This document shows positions 25,501 to 36,526 of a DNA stretch of 64,000 nucleotides, piece by piece. Every line of letters starts with the position of its first letter. The first letter of the stretch is position 1. The stretch comes from Heterotrichella gracilis. Lineage: Eukaryota > Sar > Xanthophyceae > Tribonematales > Xanthonemataceae. The stretch is taken from positions 1 to 64,000 of the forward strand of contig JAULBX010025242.1 of assembly GCA_032358255.1 (NCBI GenBank), written 5' to 3'. The position numbers were made by a program, and so were the translations under genes. A model generated the notes under the pieces. The model was not told the origin of the DNA. It saw only the letters and a list, made by a program, of their open reading frames with translations, and made no database searches.

Positions 25501-27769
25501 GCACAACGCAAGGTAGAGACCTTGCATTAAAACCCTACTATCTCTCAGAAACCCTTGATGAGGGGTTGGGTCTGCTGGGTGGATGTGTGGCGGTAGGCTG
25601 CTGCCGCTGCACAAATCACCAGTCATGTAAAACCTGAGGATGGAACCCTATGCAGGGTTTAGGGCACCCTCGATGCATCTTGGGAAAAGTATACAAACCA
25701 CAAGTCATGGGCTTGCTATCACAAACCCGTGGCATGCAACACCTAGCACCACACCACCCACCCCTGCACAATCCACTTCCCCCCGCTTTGCCGCCCCTCA
25801 CCGCCCAACACCCCCCCGTAGGGACGACGCCATGCGCGCCCGCGCGCCCCCCACCCACCCGCAGCCCCCCCCCTCCACCCTCCCCACCACCCGCTCCCAC
25901 CACCACGGCCTCATCACGGGGGTGTCAGGCACCACCCCCTCCTTCGCCCCCACCTGCCAGCTGGCGCAGCGGTGGGTGGGGGGCCACATGTTCAGTGGAG
26001 GGGTGGGGGGTGAGGCTGTGGAGCTGCTGGTGGTGGCTGCTTTCACAACCCTCTCCCCGCTGGCGCCTCCTGGTAGGTGGTGGGGGGGTGGGGGGTCGGG
26101 GGAATGTGCACGCAACAGAGTATGCTAAGGTCATGTGTGATGCGCTGGAAAAGTGCCTGTAACATGTTAGCCGTTGTTGCCTTAAGAACACCTCATTGGA
26201 ATATGTCAAGGTTGTATGTGGGGCACCCAAATGTGCCTATGCTTTGACAAGGGTACACGTGGCGCCTCTAAATACCTCTCTCACAAGTGGTTGTGTTTTC
26301 GGCACAGGTTCAAGGGTGGTAGGGTTCCTGCGGTTTTTGCAAACCCTAGCCAACCACCCCTGGGCCGAGCGTCCCCTCGTGGTAGACCCTAATGGTGAGC
26401 TGGACCACTCAGCGCGCAAGCAGGCGGTGGTGGAGTACGATCGGCGAAAAGGGGAGGGCGGGGCCCCGGCGATGTACATCTGCACCCCTGAAAATGCGCC
26501 GCATTGCAGCGTATTTACAGAGTCTCACCCCACGGGGCCTGTGCTTCAGCGGATTGTGGCGGAGGCCAGGGCTTCCCTACAGGCAATGGAGGTGGGTTTT
26601 GGGGTTTTAGTTTTGGGTTTAGGGGTTTGGGGCAAGGGTGTTTTGCTGTCTGATGGGGCATTTATGTGCAAATGGCAGCCCTGCAATCTGGCGATACTTG
26701 CGGGTACAAGAAGACCTACCACCCATGCATGCATAGTTGCTGTGAGGCAAGATGATGCCACAAGGATCAAACAGTGCACATATTGGTACAGTCCCATTCC
26801 AATCACATTGCGATCAGATGCAGTTGCAAATGGAAGGAAACCCCTGTGCAGGAGATGGCCCAGCCCTCCCCTTGTGAACCCCCCTCGCCCCCCTGGGACC
26901 AAGTCTTCCAGCCCAATGTGGCGCATTTCGACGCCCTGCTGCACCTGCGCGACGAGGCCCTGCCAGGTGGCGATCGTGCGCTGACGTCAGCAGGCGCCTC
27001 CTTCAGCGGGCAGCCGAGTGCGCTGACGTGGCTATTGAGGGAGGGGGAGGGGCCGCCATCCAGGCGGGCGCGGGCGGTGCTGAAGGCCATACCAAGAGGT
27101 AAGTGTGCTCTAAAATTGAGCACACACATACTGCTGGACCATGTAAAATATCTATAATAGGGGACAGCAATCTGGTGATCAAAGTTGCATGCAGTTGCAA
27201 CCGTAGATCTTAATCCAGTGACGATGTCGGCAACGGCTGGAAATACCTTTTCTATTTGTGTAGTTATTATATATTCCATGTTGTACACTCCTGGCCAGTC
27301 ACTTGAAGTGATTGATTGGAGCAGGCAATTTATGATTCTGACAGATGTGCCCTTCAGCTAAAAACGTGTGCTGCCCCCTGCAGCGGTATTGGAGAGCAAG
27401 CCCGCAGAGAGGCTCAAAAAGGAGCTGCTGGTGGGGTTCGACCCCCTGCAAATCTACGTGCACCACCTCACCGCCGCATTTGGCCACCTGGCGGAATTCT
27501 TCGCGGATTTCGAGGGGGGCAGGGTGATCGGGGTCAAATGGCGCCCCAAGGCGTTCCTCCCCTCCCCGTTCCAGGTCCCCACCTCGCACACCGCACTCCC
27601 CCTGGGGGGAGCGATCAAGGGGGGGGGCGGGAAGCGGCGGCGAGTGGAGGTGTGTGTACCCGATGTGGTGGGGGTGCTGGCTGCGATTAAGGAGATTGGG
27701 GAGGGGCTGGTGGAGGGGGTGGAATTGAGCCCCCCGGGGTCAGCCCTGCTGCCAGTGGCTGGGTGCTAG
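19578..27769 (+). CDS. NOL6: Nucleolar protein 6 (NOL6/Nrap/Utp22), multi-exon
   Basis: NOL6/Utp22 is a large scaffold of the UTP-C module in the SSU processome and acts in 18S rRNA maturation in the nucleolus. The ATG at 19578 (CACCATGG context) opens an Asp/Ser/Glu-rich acidic leader (DDSDVDASDASDASHSEDD). Exon 1 ends about 19903. Nrap domains follow: VVGSFRTHTVAKPL...VDISVEMP and KRALYLSAIAAHLATLP; VCEPAPPGGEIKLLPTPLYN; WSRQHNLYQQPDGFSGCHLA; QRATFDGIPPPPSGALF; VVFVDPTGWLNVAANV; LVRVFHRTLACKSPDEDYPE; FLDGKISEAAVWECG; KMKAALAVQLAQALEEGFSL; VEVLVDGFAF; CQLAQRWVGGHMFSGG; PLVVDPNGELD; HLTAAFGHLAEFFADFEGG; VIGVKWRPKAFLPSPFQ; stop at 27767-27769. The pattern and length fit the whole family. TGTAA near 27850 is a likely poly(A) signal. 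The exon piece at 21085-21175 is repeated at 21253-21335. Confidence 0.97.
21253..21335 (+). repeat. Near-copy of a NOL6 exon end with its donor site
   Basis: The block repeats 21085-21175, which encodes ALYLSAIAAHLATLPVFAHQ, almost base for base, including the following GTGAGACCCTA donor. The reading frame is intact. Splicing from either donor would keep most of the coding sequence, so it could produce a short in-protein repeat or act as a decoy. Confidence 0.8.
22279..22332 (+). repeat. Hairpin-forming repeat in a NOL6 intron
   Basis: Arms at 22279-22298 and 22313-22332 are perfect 20-base inverted repeats (GGGGGACTAG...CTAGTCCCCC). The right part consists of three tandem 11-base units CTATTCTAGTC. 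In RNA this would form a stable stem within the intron. Confidence 0.8.
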
Positions 27770-29264
27770 GAATTAGGGTAATTTAGCCCCCATTTAGGGT
27801 ATGTAGGGTTTTGGGTACTTGAAGCCTGGGTCTGCCGTGCACTTTGAGCTGTAACAGTTAGCAGTCCCAACGCTTTACCCCGTGTTTGATGCGCACTGCG
27901 GTGGCACTGCCAGTGACTGCAATTGAACTTGAACTTTGCCGAAGTGGGACAAAGTGCATGAGCGATTGAGCGGCTCACCAAATTCACTGTACTACATCGG
28001 TGACCACTTAGATTGAAGCTTTGAAATTTTATCGATAAAATTTCAATCGATGCAAGTTGCAATCGATCGATTGCAATCCTCCAGGCTTGGCACCGTGTGC
28101 GCACTTCCAATGTAAATCTTTGTCTAAGTTGTTCAAAAGAAAGGGCTTTGAAATCATTGCTTGTCAATGAGACTGTATCAGTTCAGCCGTTAGGCTTTAG
28201 GGCACAGTCCTGGCTGGCCATGGCTGTCGTGTGCAAGTGTGCCATGAAGTACAGCTGCTCAGTGAGCTACATGCTGGTTTACTCGCGGGAGCGTTGTTTT
28301 ATTCTACTCATATGACCACATTAGTATGTACCGTTACAAGACTGGTATGGCATGGTCCCAGGGCAGGCCAACGGGCCCGAAAAATTTAAGAGTGCACAGG
28401 GTATCACTCGTATATTGACGGGCAGTTGCATTTAAAAAAGGATGTGTTCAGTGCCAGCACCACCCTTCAAGTGCAACACTGGGGCTAAACAACGTCACAC
28501 CCACCTACAATGCTATTGGCATTAATACCAATATTGCTGTGCAGAAAGCTGTTCCTACAAACAATGTCCTACAAGTGTTTTGCAAGGGATCCTGACCCCA
28601 TTTTCTTCCAAATGGCAGCGACAATGTACACAAGTGCAAGACTTCCCAAAATTTTAATGAGATGTGCAACTCATTTGTGAAGTGGACTTTGGGCCCGCCA
28701 AACCTCCCAGTGGCACAAGTGGGAGAGCCAAACTGGAAAGTGCTGCCAGGTGTCTCACCCTCCGTTGCAGAGGGTGGCACAGGCGGTGAGGCAGACAGCT
28801 TTGCTCCTGTGCCAGTAGGTGATGGAGTGCTCAGGTGGTGCGCCTTCAGTCTCACTCAGCGCTGCACAGCCCCTGTCCAACATGCCCAATGATTCCTATC
28901 AAATATAAGTGCTGAAGTCAAGTCGACACCGCCAGTGCAGAGATGCTATAAGCAGTGCCAGGACAGGGCTGGTTGGTGCAAGGCATGTAGGACTGACTGC
29001 TAACCTGGCTTCTTTAAAATATGGCGGGAACGTTCCTATTTTTATTTAAAATACAGTGCAAGGACGAGCACAATCTTTGAACAGCGGACATGCTTGTGGA
29101 CTGAGTTTGCGCACTTGAGATGAAAGAGCACAACAGAAACAGTAGACAGCTACCGGTTTGTTGTTGCTTACGTGCCCACGCCACTATTTAGCCCCACAAC
29201 CCACAAGATGTTGCAAGCTGCAGCATTTGAGTGTAACACTGCCATTTCTCACCTTCAGGTATAT
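27770..29264. other. Spacer 3' of NOL6, with two neighbouring palindromes
   Basis: No gene is recognised. A perfect 26-bp palindrome (28021-28046, centre ATCGAT) and a perfect 20-bp palindrome (28057-28076, TTGCAATCGATCGATTGCAA) are 10 bases apart. The right part (about 28840-29260) aligns with 31270-31880 and is probably the 3' flank of the first membrane-protein paralogue. Confidence 0.6.
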
Positions 29265-29990
29265 CTAGCCAAATATGGTTGCAGCGTTGTTGGCAATGTG
29301 CCAGATCGTGCACCAAAAACCCAGACACAGAATAGCAAAGCAGACCGCCCACACCAACGCTATGATCGGGTAAGCGATAAACTTCGCGACCAACGTTGGG
29401 TGTGAATGCACGAACCCCAGGAAACGCTGTTCCAAGTTGGCCTGCAAGTTGCACAGGCCAATAAGCGCAGAGCGGCTAGAATGGTGGCAAGAACACTTTT
29501 CTGGCCTCCAGCTGACAAACGTTCTGCACATTGCAAGCCAGCACAAGCACAAGCACCCTCTACCCTGTACTTGAACAGGGACAGTCAGGCAGTCAGGTAC
29601 CAAGGGCCAGTGTCACAGCAATCACCGTTGTTCGCAGGTTCACCCACCAGCCAGGCCCCTAGCGAGGACCTAAAGCCACCAGCTGCTTAGGGTTTAGGGT
29701 TTAGGGTATGCACCCACCAGCCAGGCCCCTAGTGAGAACTTGGCGCCACCACCGCAAGCAGAGCTGTCCGAATCTGGCTTTGCCTCCAGCTTGGTGGGTC
29801 TGAACGGCATCTGGCCGCCAGTGCTTGTAGCGCTGAGTATCACAGAATGCTTTGACGTTAGCTGAATGCCTCGACCCTGGAAAGGCGCTGCATGGTGGCG
29901 TGCTGCAGGGCGTTTGTGGTACCCAAACCAAGGCCTTGAAGGTGGGGCCGCAACGTTGTTGCCCAGCTTTGGAGACTGACCACACGACAT
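29265..29990 (-). CDS. Small single-pass membrane protein, paralogue 1 (unknown function)
   Basis: I assembled this from two exons because its sister copy shows the same structure. Exon 1, 29718-29990 (91 codons), starts at the ATG at 29990. It is rich in Ser, Pro, His and Arg, like an organelle transit peptide (LGNNVAAPPSRPWFG, KHSVILSATSTGGQMPF), and ends in GAWL before a GT donor. Exon 2, 29265-29441, follows a TTGCAG acceptor in phase 0 and gives NLEQRFLGFVHSHPT, then a hydrophobic span YPIIALVWAVCFAILCLGF, then WCTIWHIANNAATIFG and stop. Total 149 residues. The sister gene (31882-32771) keeps every exon limit, the phase and the 58-codon exon 2 with no indel. I do not recognise the family; plastid or mitochondrial location is inferred from the leader only. 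Confidence 0.65.
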
Positions 29991-31881
29991 GGTTTTTACA
30001 AGAGGGGTGCACAGATAGTGGACAGCACTGGTTTGGGTGTGCAGCAATGGACGAGGGATGCACACGCAGCTGATATGGGGCTAGTTAGGGTAGAGGTTTC
30101 CAAGACTGGGTTGCTGTTCTTTTAATTCGTATCAATGAACCAATGTTTTGCCCCAGTTGCACGTTCTAGAACCTACAGACGCTGCTGTCAACACCCAACG
30201 GGCCAGTCCTGTGCAAACACACCAAGTTTGGTGCCGCAATTGTAAGCTTTGGACACGTAGTTGACAGGTGATCGAGAAGACGTAACACAAAGGAAGAAGC
30301 GACAACGTGCCCTGCAGTGTTGTTGTTGAGTGGAAAGAACTTTTGCATGCATGCATATGCAATTGCAAAAACTGCAATCTAGGGTTTGGTTTGTGGATTA
30401 GGGTTTTAAGCTAAACACTCCAAGAACACACGCAACACCACAAGTTGCACCAAGTTTGTTACAAAAACGAGCCACGAGTGCGTGCCTCAATGGTAGTGGT
30501 CCGTGCCTGACAAATAACAACAACTAAATTATTGTTGAGCATCGTGCTCCATGTGCATGCATGGTGGATTGGACTTGGATGCATAAACACATGGGCGCAA
30601 TAGGTAGATTTACGTTTGTGGATAAGCGCGTAGTAGAACACCTGATGACGGGGTTAATGTGCCAGTCAGCATGGTTGAAACAGTGGCAGGTGTCTCGCAC
30701 CCTCTCCAACTTGGGCAACGTTCACCTTGCGCACTTGCAAGCCCGTGTATATTGTGTACACCACAGCTGCTGCTACAATGACCGCTCCCTTGTTTGTGTT
30801 AGCTTTTAAAAGAAACCTTGTGTAAGTATGGCATGGCTCCCTTCTGCCACATCCCCCACCACTGTCTTGGTCGGAAATCCTACTGAACCCTAATGCCACC
30901 CTCCACCACACAATGCCTCCACACTGCCCCCAAAGCACGCATAGTGCACGTCCCACCCACCAAACACATCAAGGAAGGGAATTCAGCATTCCCCATAGTC
31001 GGGGAGGGTTCAGCTGGGCACAGCACATGGCTTGAGGCCCAAACCACCAGCATTGCAACGAGCAAATAATAGCGACGGTGACGAGGAGGCTTATGAGGTC
31101 CCCAGTGATGTTGATTTCTCACCAGGAACAGACTGCCTCAGTCCCCGCGATAATTTCCTAGCTGCTCGTGTCCCAGTTCCAGATTTTAAAAGGTACCAAG
31201 GTGGGCGCAGTGGATGGCGGGAACAGGGACTATGAAGGCTGCTGAGCGTGTGGTCCAGATGGGAAGGCAGACGGCATTGCTCCTATGCAAGTAGGCGTCA
31301 TCAGCTTCAATATTGATTGGCGCTGCACAGTCCCTGTCCAACATGCCCAAAGGTTCCTTTTATATGTTTAGTGCACAAAGAACGAGCCAGGCCACAGCCA
31401 TTGAACAGCGGACACTCTTTGCACTGGGTTTAGGCACATCAGATGAAAGAGCACAACAGATCTATGTAGACATAGCGGACAGCCATAGATATGTTGTTGT
31501 TTACATGTCCACGCCCCTATCTAGCCACACAACCCACAGGAGGTTGCAAGCCGCAACCTTTGAGCAGCTTCTCCTGCTGCCCCAGGCAAGCCAGCTGCAT
31601 AATCAAGTTCCCATTTCAGGTCAATGTGAATGGCTGTATGGCTAGATTGAGACGCACAACTCATGCAGACAACAAAGTTATTTCTGGGATTAATGTTCCT
31701 ATTTTGATAAAGCTTTTGTCTCCAAAGGGGAAAAAAGTAATCTTAAAAAACTTGAAGTTTGACTCAGTAAAAGCTTTATCATGCTACTTCCTTCATAAAT
31801 GAAGGAAAATGAAGGATGAACAGTTGAATACAGGCGGTCCTTTCAAAGGTACCCCCTGCCATTTCTCACCGCCAGCTATGT
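29991..31881. other. Spacer between the two membrane-protein paralogues
   Basis: It holds the upstream region of paralogue 1, conserved with that of paralogue 2, up to about 30400. From about 31270 it holds the 3' flank of paralogue 2, conserved with 28840-29260. The middle has no recognised gene. A plus-strand open stretch at 31032-31235 (DEEAYEVPSDVDFSPG) is unassigned. Confidence 0.5.
30163..30172. promoter_or_regulatory. GTTCTAGAAC palindrome upstream of paralogue 1
   Basis: It lies 173 bases upstream of the ATG at 29990. The core TTCTAGAA has the inverted nTTCnnGAAn layout of a minimal heat-shock element. The same core occurs 179 bases upstream of the sister gene, inside a conserved upstream block (about 30140-30350 versus 32925-33170). 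Heat or stress control is only a suggestion. Confidence 0.45.
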
Positions 31882-32771
31882 CTAGCCAAACATGGTCAGA
31901 GCGTTGCTGGCCAGGTGCCAAATGGAGCACCAGAAAGCCAGACCAATCAAGAAAGCGCAGAAAGCCCACACCAACGCTATCAAGGGGTAATAGACACAGT
32001 TCTCGATGAATGTGGGGTGCGCATGCACGAACCCCAGGAAGCGCTGCTCCAAGTTTCCCTGCAAGTTGCACAGGCCAATTAGTAACGTTGAATTTGTGTG
32101 TGTATTAATAGCAAATATTAGAAAGAGCTTATTTACTCACTCTACTAGTCATGACATTGTGGACCTAGCGTCCCAAATGTGTGCCCTTCAGGGGCACGCG
32201 AGGCAGTAAGCCGATGACGGCTTGGAGCGCCTTTTGTTTGTTTGTATGAATGCCTTTTCATTTGTTTGTTTGTAGAATGAGCGGAGCGGCTGAAAAGGCG
32301 GCCAGACACGCCTCTGTGGCCTCCAGCTCACACAGTTCTGCGCATTGGTTGCCAGCACAAGCACAAGCATAACCACCATGTACTTTAACAGGGACAACCA
32401 GGCAGTGAGGTGCCAAGGGTTAGTGTCACAACAATCATCGTTTTCCCTGATAGACACCCACCAGCCAGGCCCCTAGTGAGGACTTAGGGCCACCAGCTGC
32501 TTAGGGTTTAGGGTTTAGGGTATGCACCCACCAGCCAGGACTTGGAGCCACCACCGGAACCAGAGCTCTCCGACTCTGGCTTGGTGGGTATGAACGGCAT
32601 CTGGCCGCCAGCGCTTGTAGCACTCAGTACCACAGAATGCTTGGACGCCAGCTTGATGCCTCGACCTTGGAAAGGCGCTGCAGGGTGCTTATGGTGCCCA
32701 AAACAAAGCCTTGAAGGTGGGGCCGCAATTGTGTTGCCCAGCTTTGCAGAGTGAACACACGAGGTTGACAT
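31882..32771 (-). CDS. Small single-pass membrane protein, paralogue 2 (unknown function)
   Basis: Exon 1 is 32532-32771 (80 codons) from the ATG at 32771, with a transit-like leader (KLGNTIAAPPSRLCFGHHK, ASKHSVVLSATSAGGQMPF) ending SKSWL before GTGGGT. Exon 2 is 31882-32058, beginning GNLEQRFLGFVHAHPT, with a hydrophobic span YPLIALVWAFCAFLIGLAF, then WCSIWHLASNALTMFG and stop. Total 138 residues. Exon 2 is 58 codons, as in paralogue 1, with well over half the residues identical and conservative changes (I/L, A/G, T/S). Exon 1 length differences are whole codons. This argues that both copies have been kept as proteins. No family recognised. Confidence 0.68.
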
Positions 32772-33769
32772 GGTTTTGGCAGGGAAGTGTATACGGATAG
32801 TGGACACCACAAAAAGGGTTGGGTGTGCAGCAATGGATGAGGGACGCACACGCAGCGAACATGGGACTGGCTAGGTAAGATATTTCCAAGGCCCGATTGC
32901 TGCTGGTTTCTAAAGTATCGATATGCCTATGTTCTGCCCAGTTTTACACGTTCTAGAATCTGAAGGCGCTGCTGTCAACACCCAATTGGGCGCCAGCATG
33001 TGGTTGCAATTACTGTGCCACAGCCTAAGCTTGGTGCCACATACGTAGGGCTGGACACGTAGCTGACAGGTGAGCTAGAACGTAACACAAAGGAGGAAGC
33101 AACAACGTGCCCTCCAATGTTGTTGCTTCCATCTTTGTTCAAGTAAAAAACTGTTGCATGCATGCATATGCACTATTAGGGTTTTCCTTGTGGGTTAGGG
33201 TTTTAGTCATCATAAGCCCCCTGTTGCAGGAATCTATCCTGAGTGGTAGTGTTTCAGGGTTGTGTTTCAGGGTTTCAGGGATGACTACCTCCTATCCTCT
33301 AGGGTTTGTGGTGCAAGGGGTGAATCAGTTGGGCGCTGCAGGGGCTGTGATTGACACATGTCTCACCTGCATGATGTACATTGCCATGGCTTACAATGGA
33401 TGGTCGACATAATTCATCGGTACGTCTCATAGGCTTGCAAGTGCCCCTGGTATATGTCTGGTGTTTGGCAAGCTTTTTTGGGGCTGTGAGTTAGGAAGAT
33501 AGCAGCCTCGTATTTACTGCATTACAATGATACGTACTTGTGAAGAGGCAATTGGATAGAGGGCAGACGTGCCAAGGAACGTTGGTCTGCCACAGAGCTG
33601 CCAGGATTGAATGCGCATTTCAGCTAGGTTGGTGCTCAGAGGCACCCGGGCCCGCCTCACATTGTTCAACCTACAACGTCTTCCCCTTCACATCACATCC
33701 CTAGCCTGAGGCTGGCGTGAGGGTTTGTATGTTCCCCTCCACATCACAACCCTAGGGTAACATGAGTTT
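32772..33769. other. Spacer upstream of paralogue 2
   Basis: The first ~400 bases are the conserved upstream region of the paralogue, including the TTCTAGAA core and a GCATGCATGCATATGCA run also present near 30344. I see nothing coding in the rest. Confidence 0.5.
32950..32959. promoter_or_regulatory. TTCTAGAA core upstream of paralogue 2
   Basis: It lies 179 bases upstream of the ATG at 32771 and is the counterpart of the element at 30163-30172, within an upstream block also shared by the two copies. Confidence 0.45.
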
Positions 33770-35155
33770 TTATATCTGCACATCTGGTTCAGCAATTGCG
33801 CTGGGTGCGGCAGCAGGAGCCAGCACAGGTGCTGCGCTGGGTGCCAGGTTGAGGCATGAGGGCAGCTGGCCCCGGGGGCAGGAGGAGAGGTCGGCAAGGG
33901 AGGCGATGTCAACCCTGCAGTGACGGGGAGGACATTATATGGAATAGATAATTACATGAATTAAATGAAAAGGATAGACCAATAGGATAACTAAATTGAA
34001 TGAATAGGATAGATGAATAATGGACAAATGATTACCACAAGGAGGCGTTGGTTGGGCAACTGGGATAGGCCCCTAGCCCATTGTGCATGCGACTGCATGC
34101 TACTCACCCCCTGTTCATCATGGGCAATGTAGGACACAGTTGCGCAGGCAGGAAATACCTGCTGCACCACCCTTGACCCTAAGCCTAAGCCCTTACCCCA
34201 GAACCGCTCACACCCCTCGTTCATCAAGGGCGTGTAGAACACAGTTGCACATGCAGAAAGGACCTGCTGCACCACCTCAACGGTCAACCCAAACCCTAAA
34301 CCATGGACCCTAAACCCACTCACCCCCCGTTCATCAGTGGCGTGTAGAACACCGTTGCGCATGCAGAGAACACCTGCTGCACCACATCCTGATCCAGGCT
34401 GGTGGCGTTGGCAAGGGAGATTCCGCGCTGGGTGAGCAAGGGGAGGAAGGTCTGCGCAGCGCCGCACAGGCAGGTGGTGCAGCGGGCGGGGAGGGGGATG
34501 TCCATGCCTGCAAAATAATAAACAAAATGTAAGTATATACAAACAAATAAAAATAAGTTATTCAGATGCTTAGGGAAATAAATGAGATAAGTGTGCATGG
34601 TGCCAGACTGGTGGTGCAGCAGGTATCTATCAATATGGGATGGTACCCATGAGGGAATGACCAGCCTCCGAGGCTGGCTTTCTATCATTCTGTCTCTTCC
34701 TCAACCAACGCCTTCATACTTGAAATGACGAGCCATAGTTATTTGTTTATGTATTTATTTATTCTATCGATATGGGGGGGGACTGGGACAATGTTCTGTG
34801 CGCTTGGTGCTCATGACTAAACTACCATCATAGACAAGAGTTTGCGCATGTCCAGCGTGCACTTATCAATGGGATCATAGGTAGGATTGGGTGCTCATTT
34901 TGAAGCACGCATGAATGTGCTGGAGTGTGTGTCTTTTGCAACAATTATATACTTCTTTATGCACTTGGTTACACCCCTGTGTAAGTACTTACCACATCCA
35001 CTTGCCATGGCCCCATAGTCCAGTGCCCCCGCCTCGACATCCGTGAAGGGGCAGGTCTCAGCATCAGGGATGCTGTTGTCATCATCTTGGGCTCTTGCAT
35101 ACAGCACCCCCCCTGCCATCACCATCAAACCAGGCACAGGGCCAGCAGTGGCCAT
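33770..35155 (-). CDS. Small secreted Cys-rich protein, minus-strand paralogue
   Basis: Three exons fit by splice sites and phase: 34993-35155 (ATG at 35155), 34324-34507 and 33770-33914, giving 163 residues. The N-terminus MATAGPVPGLMVMAGGVLYA is a plausible signal peptide ending RAQ. The mature part has ETCPFTDVEAG, MASGCG, RCTTCLCGAAQTFLPLL, VVQQVFSACATVF, then SLADLSSCPRGQLPSC and an Ala/Pro tail. The CxxCxC motif, the D-x-x-Q-x-V-x-x-x-CA pattern, the intron positions and the intron phases (1, then 2) match the divergently placed gene at 36527-37607, so the two are paralogues. The intron before exon 3 holds two extra copies of the exon 2 end (34105-34180, 34215-34280). I do not know the family. 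Confidence 0.75.
34105..34280 (-). repeat. Two extra copies of the secreted-protein exon 2 end
   Basis: Blocks at about 34105-34180 and 34215-34280 resemble the end of exon 2 (34324-34390), which encodes VQQVFSACATVFYTPLMN, including the donor side. Each is followed by CCCTAA-type intronic sequence. They lie downstream of the used exon in the sense of transcription. Confidence 0.75.
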
Positions 35156-36526
35156 GGCTTGGAGGGCGCCACACGCCGGGCGGGTGTGCGGTGGCGGCGC
35201 GAGTTGCGAGGCGGGGCCATTTTTGCAGAGGTCCTGCCTGCATAGTGGGGTGGGAGGTGTGATTGGTGAGTCCATGGGGGCTGTGCGTAGCTTGGTGTGG
35301 GGGTTGGGGCTTAGGGTTTAGGGTTGTAGGGTTGTAGGGTTCTGCATGTTCTGTTTGGTGTGCATGTGCTTGCATGCACATGATGCAATTGGCGGAGTGT
35401 CAAAATTGCATTGAATTTGTCGGTAAGTAGGAGGCAAATGAACCACAGCCAGGGAGTATGTGCAGAGCATGCTTCAGCACAGCATGCTCCAACACAGCGC
35501 GCGCATGGCACCGCATTGTGACAACTGTGCCACCGTGCATGATGCACCAGCTCCAGATTAAAAAGCTTCAAGCTTAGTAAGTTGTGAGTGCACTCTTTGT
35601 AAAACAGCTTGAGGCCCTGCCAGGTATGTGGTATCATGCCAGGCATGTGGCTGACCAGCCCCCCTCCTCCTTTGTCTGTGCATCGTGCCACATAAGCCAT
35701 GCGCACATGCATGGATTGCAGTAGGGTTACCTGAAGGGTATTGGGTCTGCCTCAGGGCGGTGGAGGGGGTGAACGAGGCGACTTTCTGCAAACTATTGAT
35801 ATCGATAAGAGAGTGGATGAAGTCGCCGGCAGTTATGATGGCGGTGCACTTGCCAAAGAAATTTGGTGCACTTGCCAAAGAAAGATCGGCGCCAGTGCTG
35901 ATCAGGTGGTCGTCAGGGACTGCTGGAACGTTGGCCAGACAAAGCCTCTATACTTGCACATATGTGTCAACATTACTCGTACTGTGGGCGACATCATATT
36001 GACAGCACTGGAGGCTCTGCATTGAACCTGCGCAGGTGGAATAGCAGTGGCAGCGCTGGTAGGTGGGTAGCACACGCACCGATCGCCCACAACGCCTGAA
36101 GTTCACTCCCGGTCGCATCCCCCACCACCCACAACAAACGGGTGCCGCGGGCGGCGATGGGGGTGCGTGCGGCGCGCACCTCCTCGCAACCTCCTCGCGC
36201 CCACGACGGAGCGCACCAGACTTGCCGGCGGCAGCCCATATTAAATGCCGCGTCCCGGAGGTCGTTGTAGTGACGTAGGAATGACGATCGTGGGCGTTAC
36301 GCGGAGGTGCATTTTTGTTTGCTTCACCCCCGCGGTGGCTGCCGGCAGGCAGTGTCGTCTGTGCGCACACATCGGTGAAGTCTGCTGCCGCAAGTGTGCT
36401 ATATAAACCGCTCCACCACTTGCTTAAAACACCAAAAATCGCAGCCCAACTTCGCGCCCTCACTATTCCCCGATTTGAAACTTTGGTAACCAACGCTCCA
36501 ACCCCACCGTCCCACCCCACTCCACA
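35156..36526. other. Spacer between the divergent secreted-protein genes
   Basis: No gene is recognised. CTATATAAA at 36399-36407 lies ~120 bases before the plus-strand ATG and is a good TATA-box candidate. Near 36060-36250 the sequence is GC-rich and open on the minus strand, but without a family match. Confidence 0.5.
36399..36407 (+). promoter_or_regulatory. TATA box of the plus-strand secreted-protein gene
   Basis: CTATATAAA lies in a GC-rich surround, 120 bases upstream of the ATG at 36527. That leaves room for a ~90-base 5' leader. Confidence 0.6.

Noticed and set aside
28840-33200. LTR-type element, because flanking blocks repeat in direct orientation
   Set aside because: The repeated blocks each contain one complete two-exon gene with its own flanks, and no reverse transcriptase, integrase or LTR-end signature is visible; tandem gene duplication explains it.
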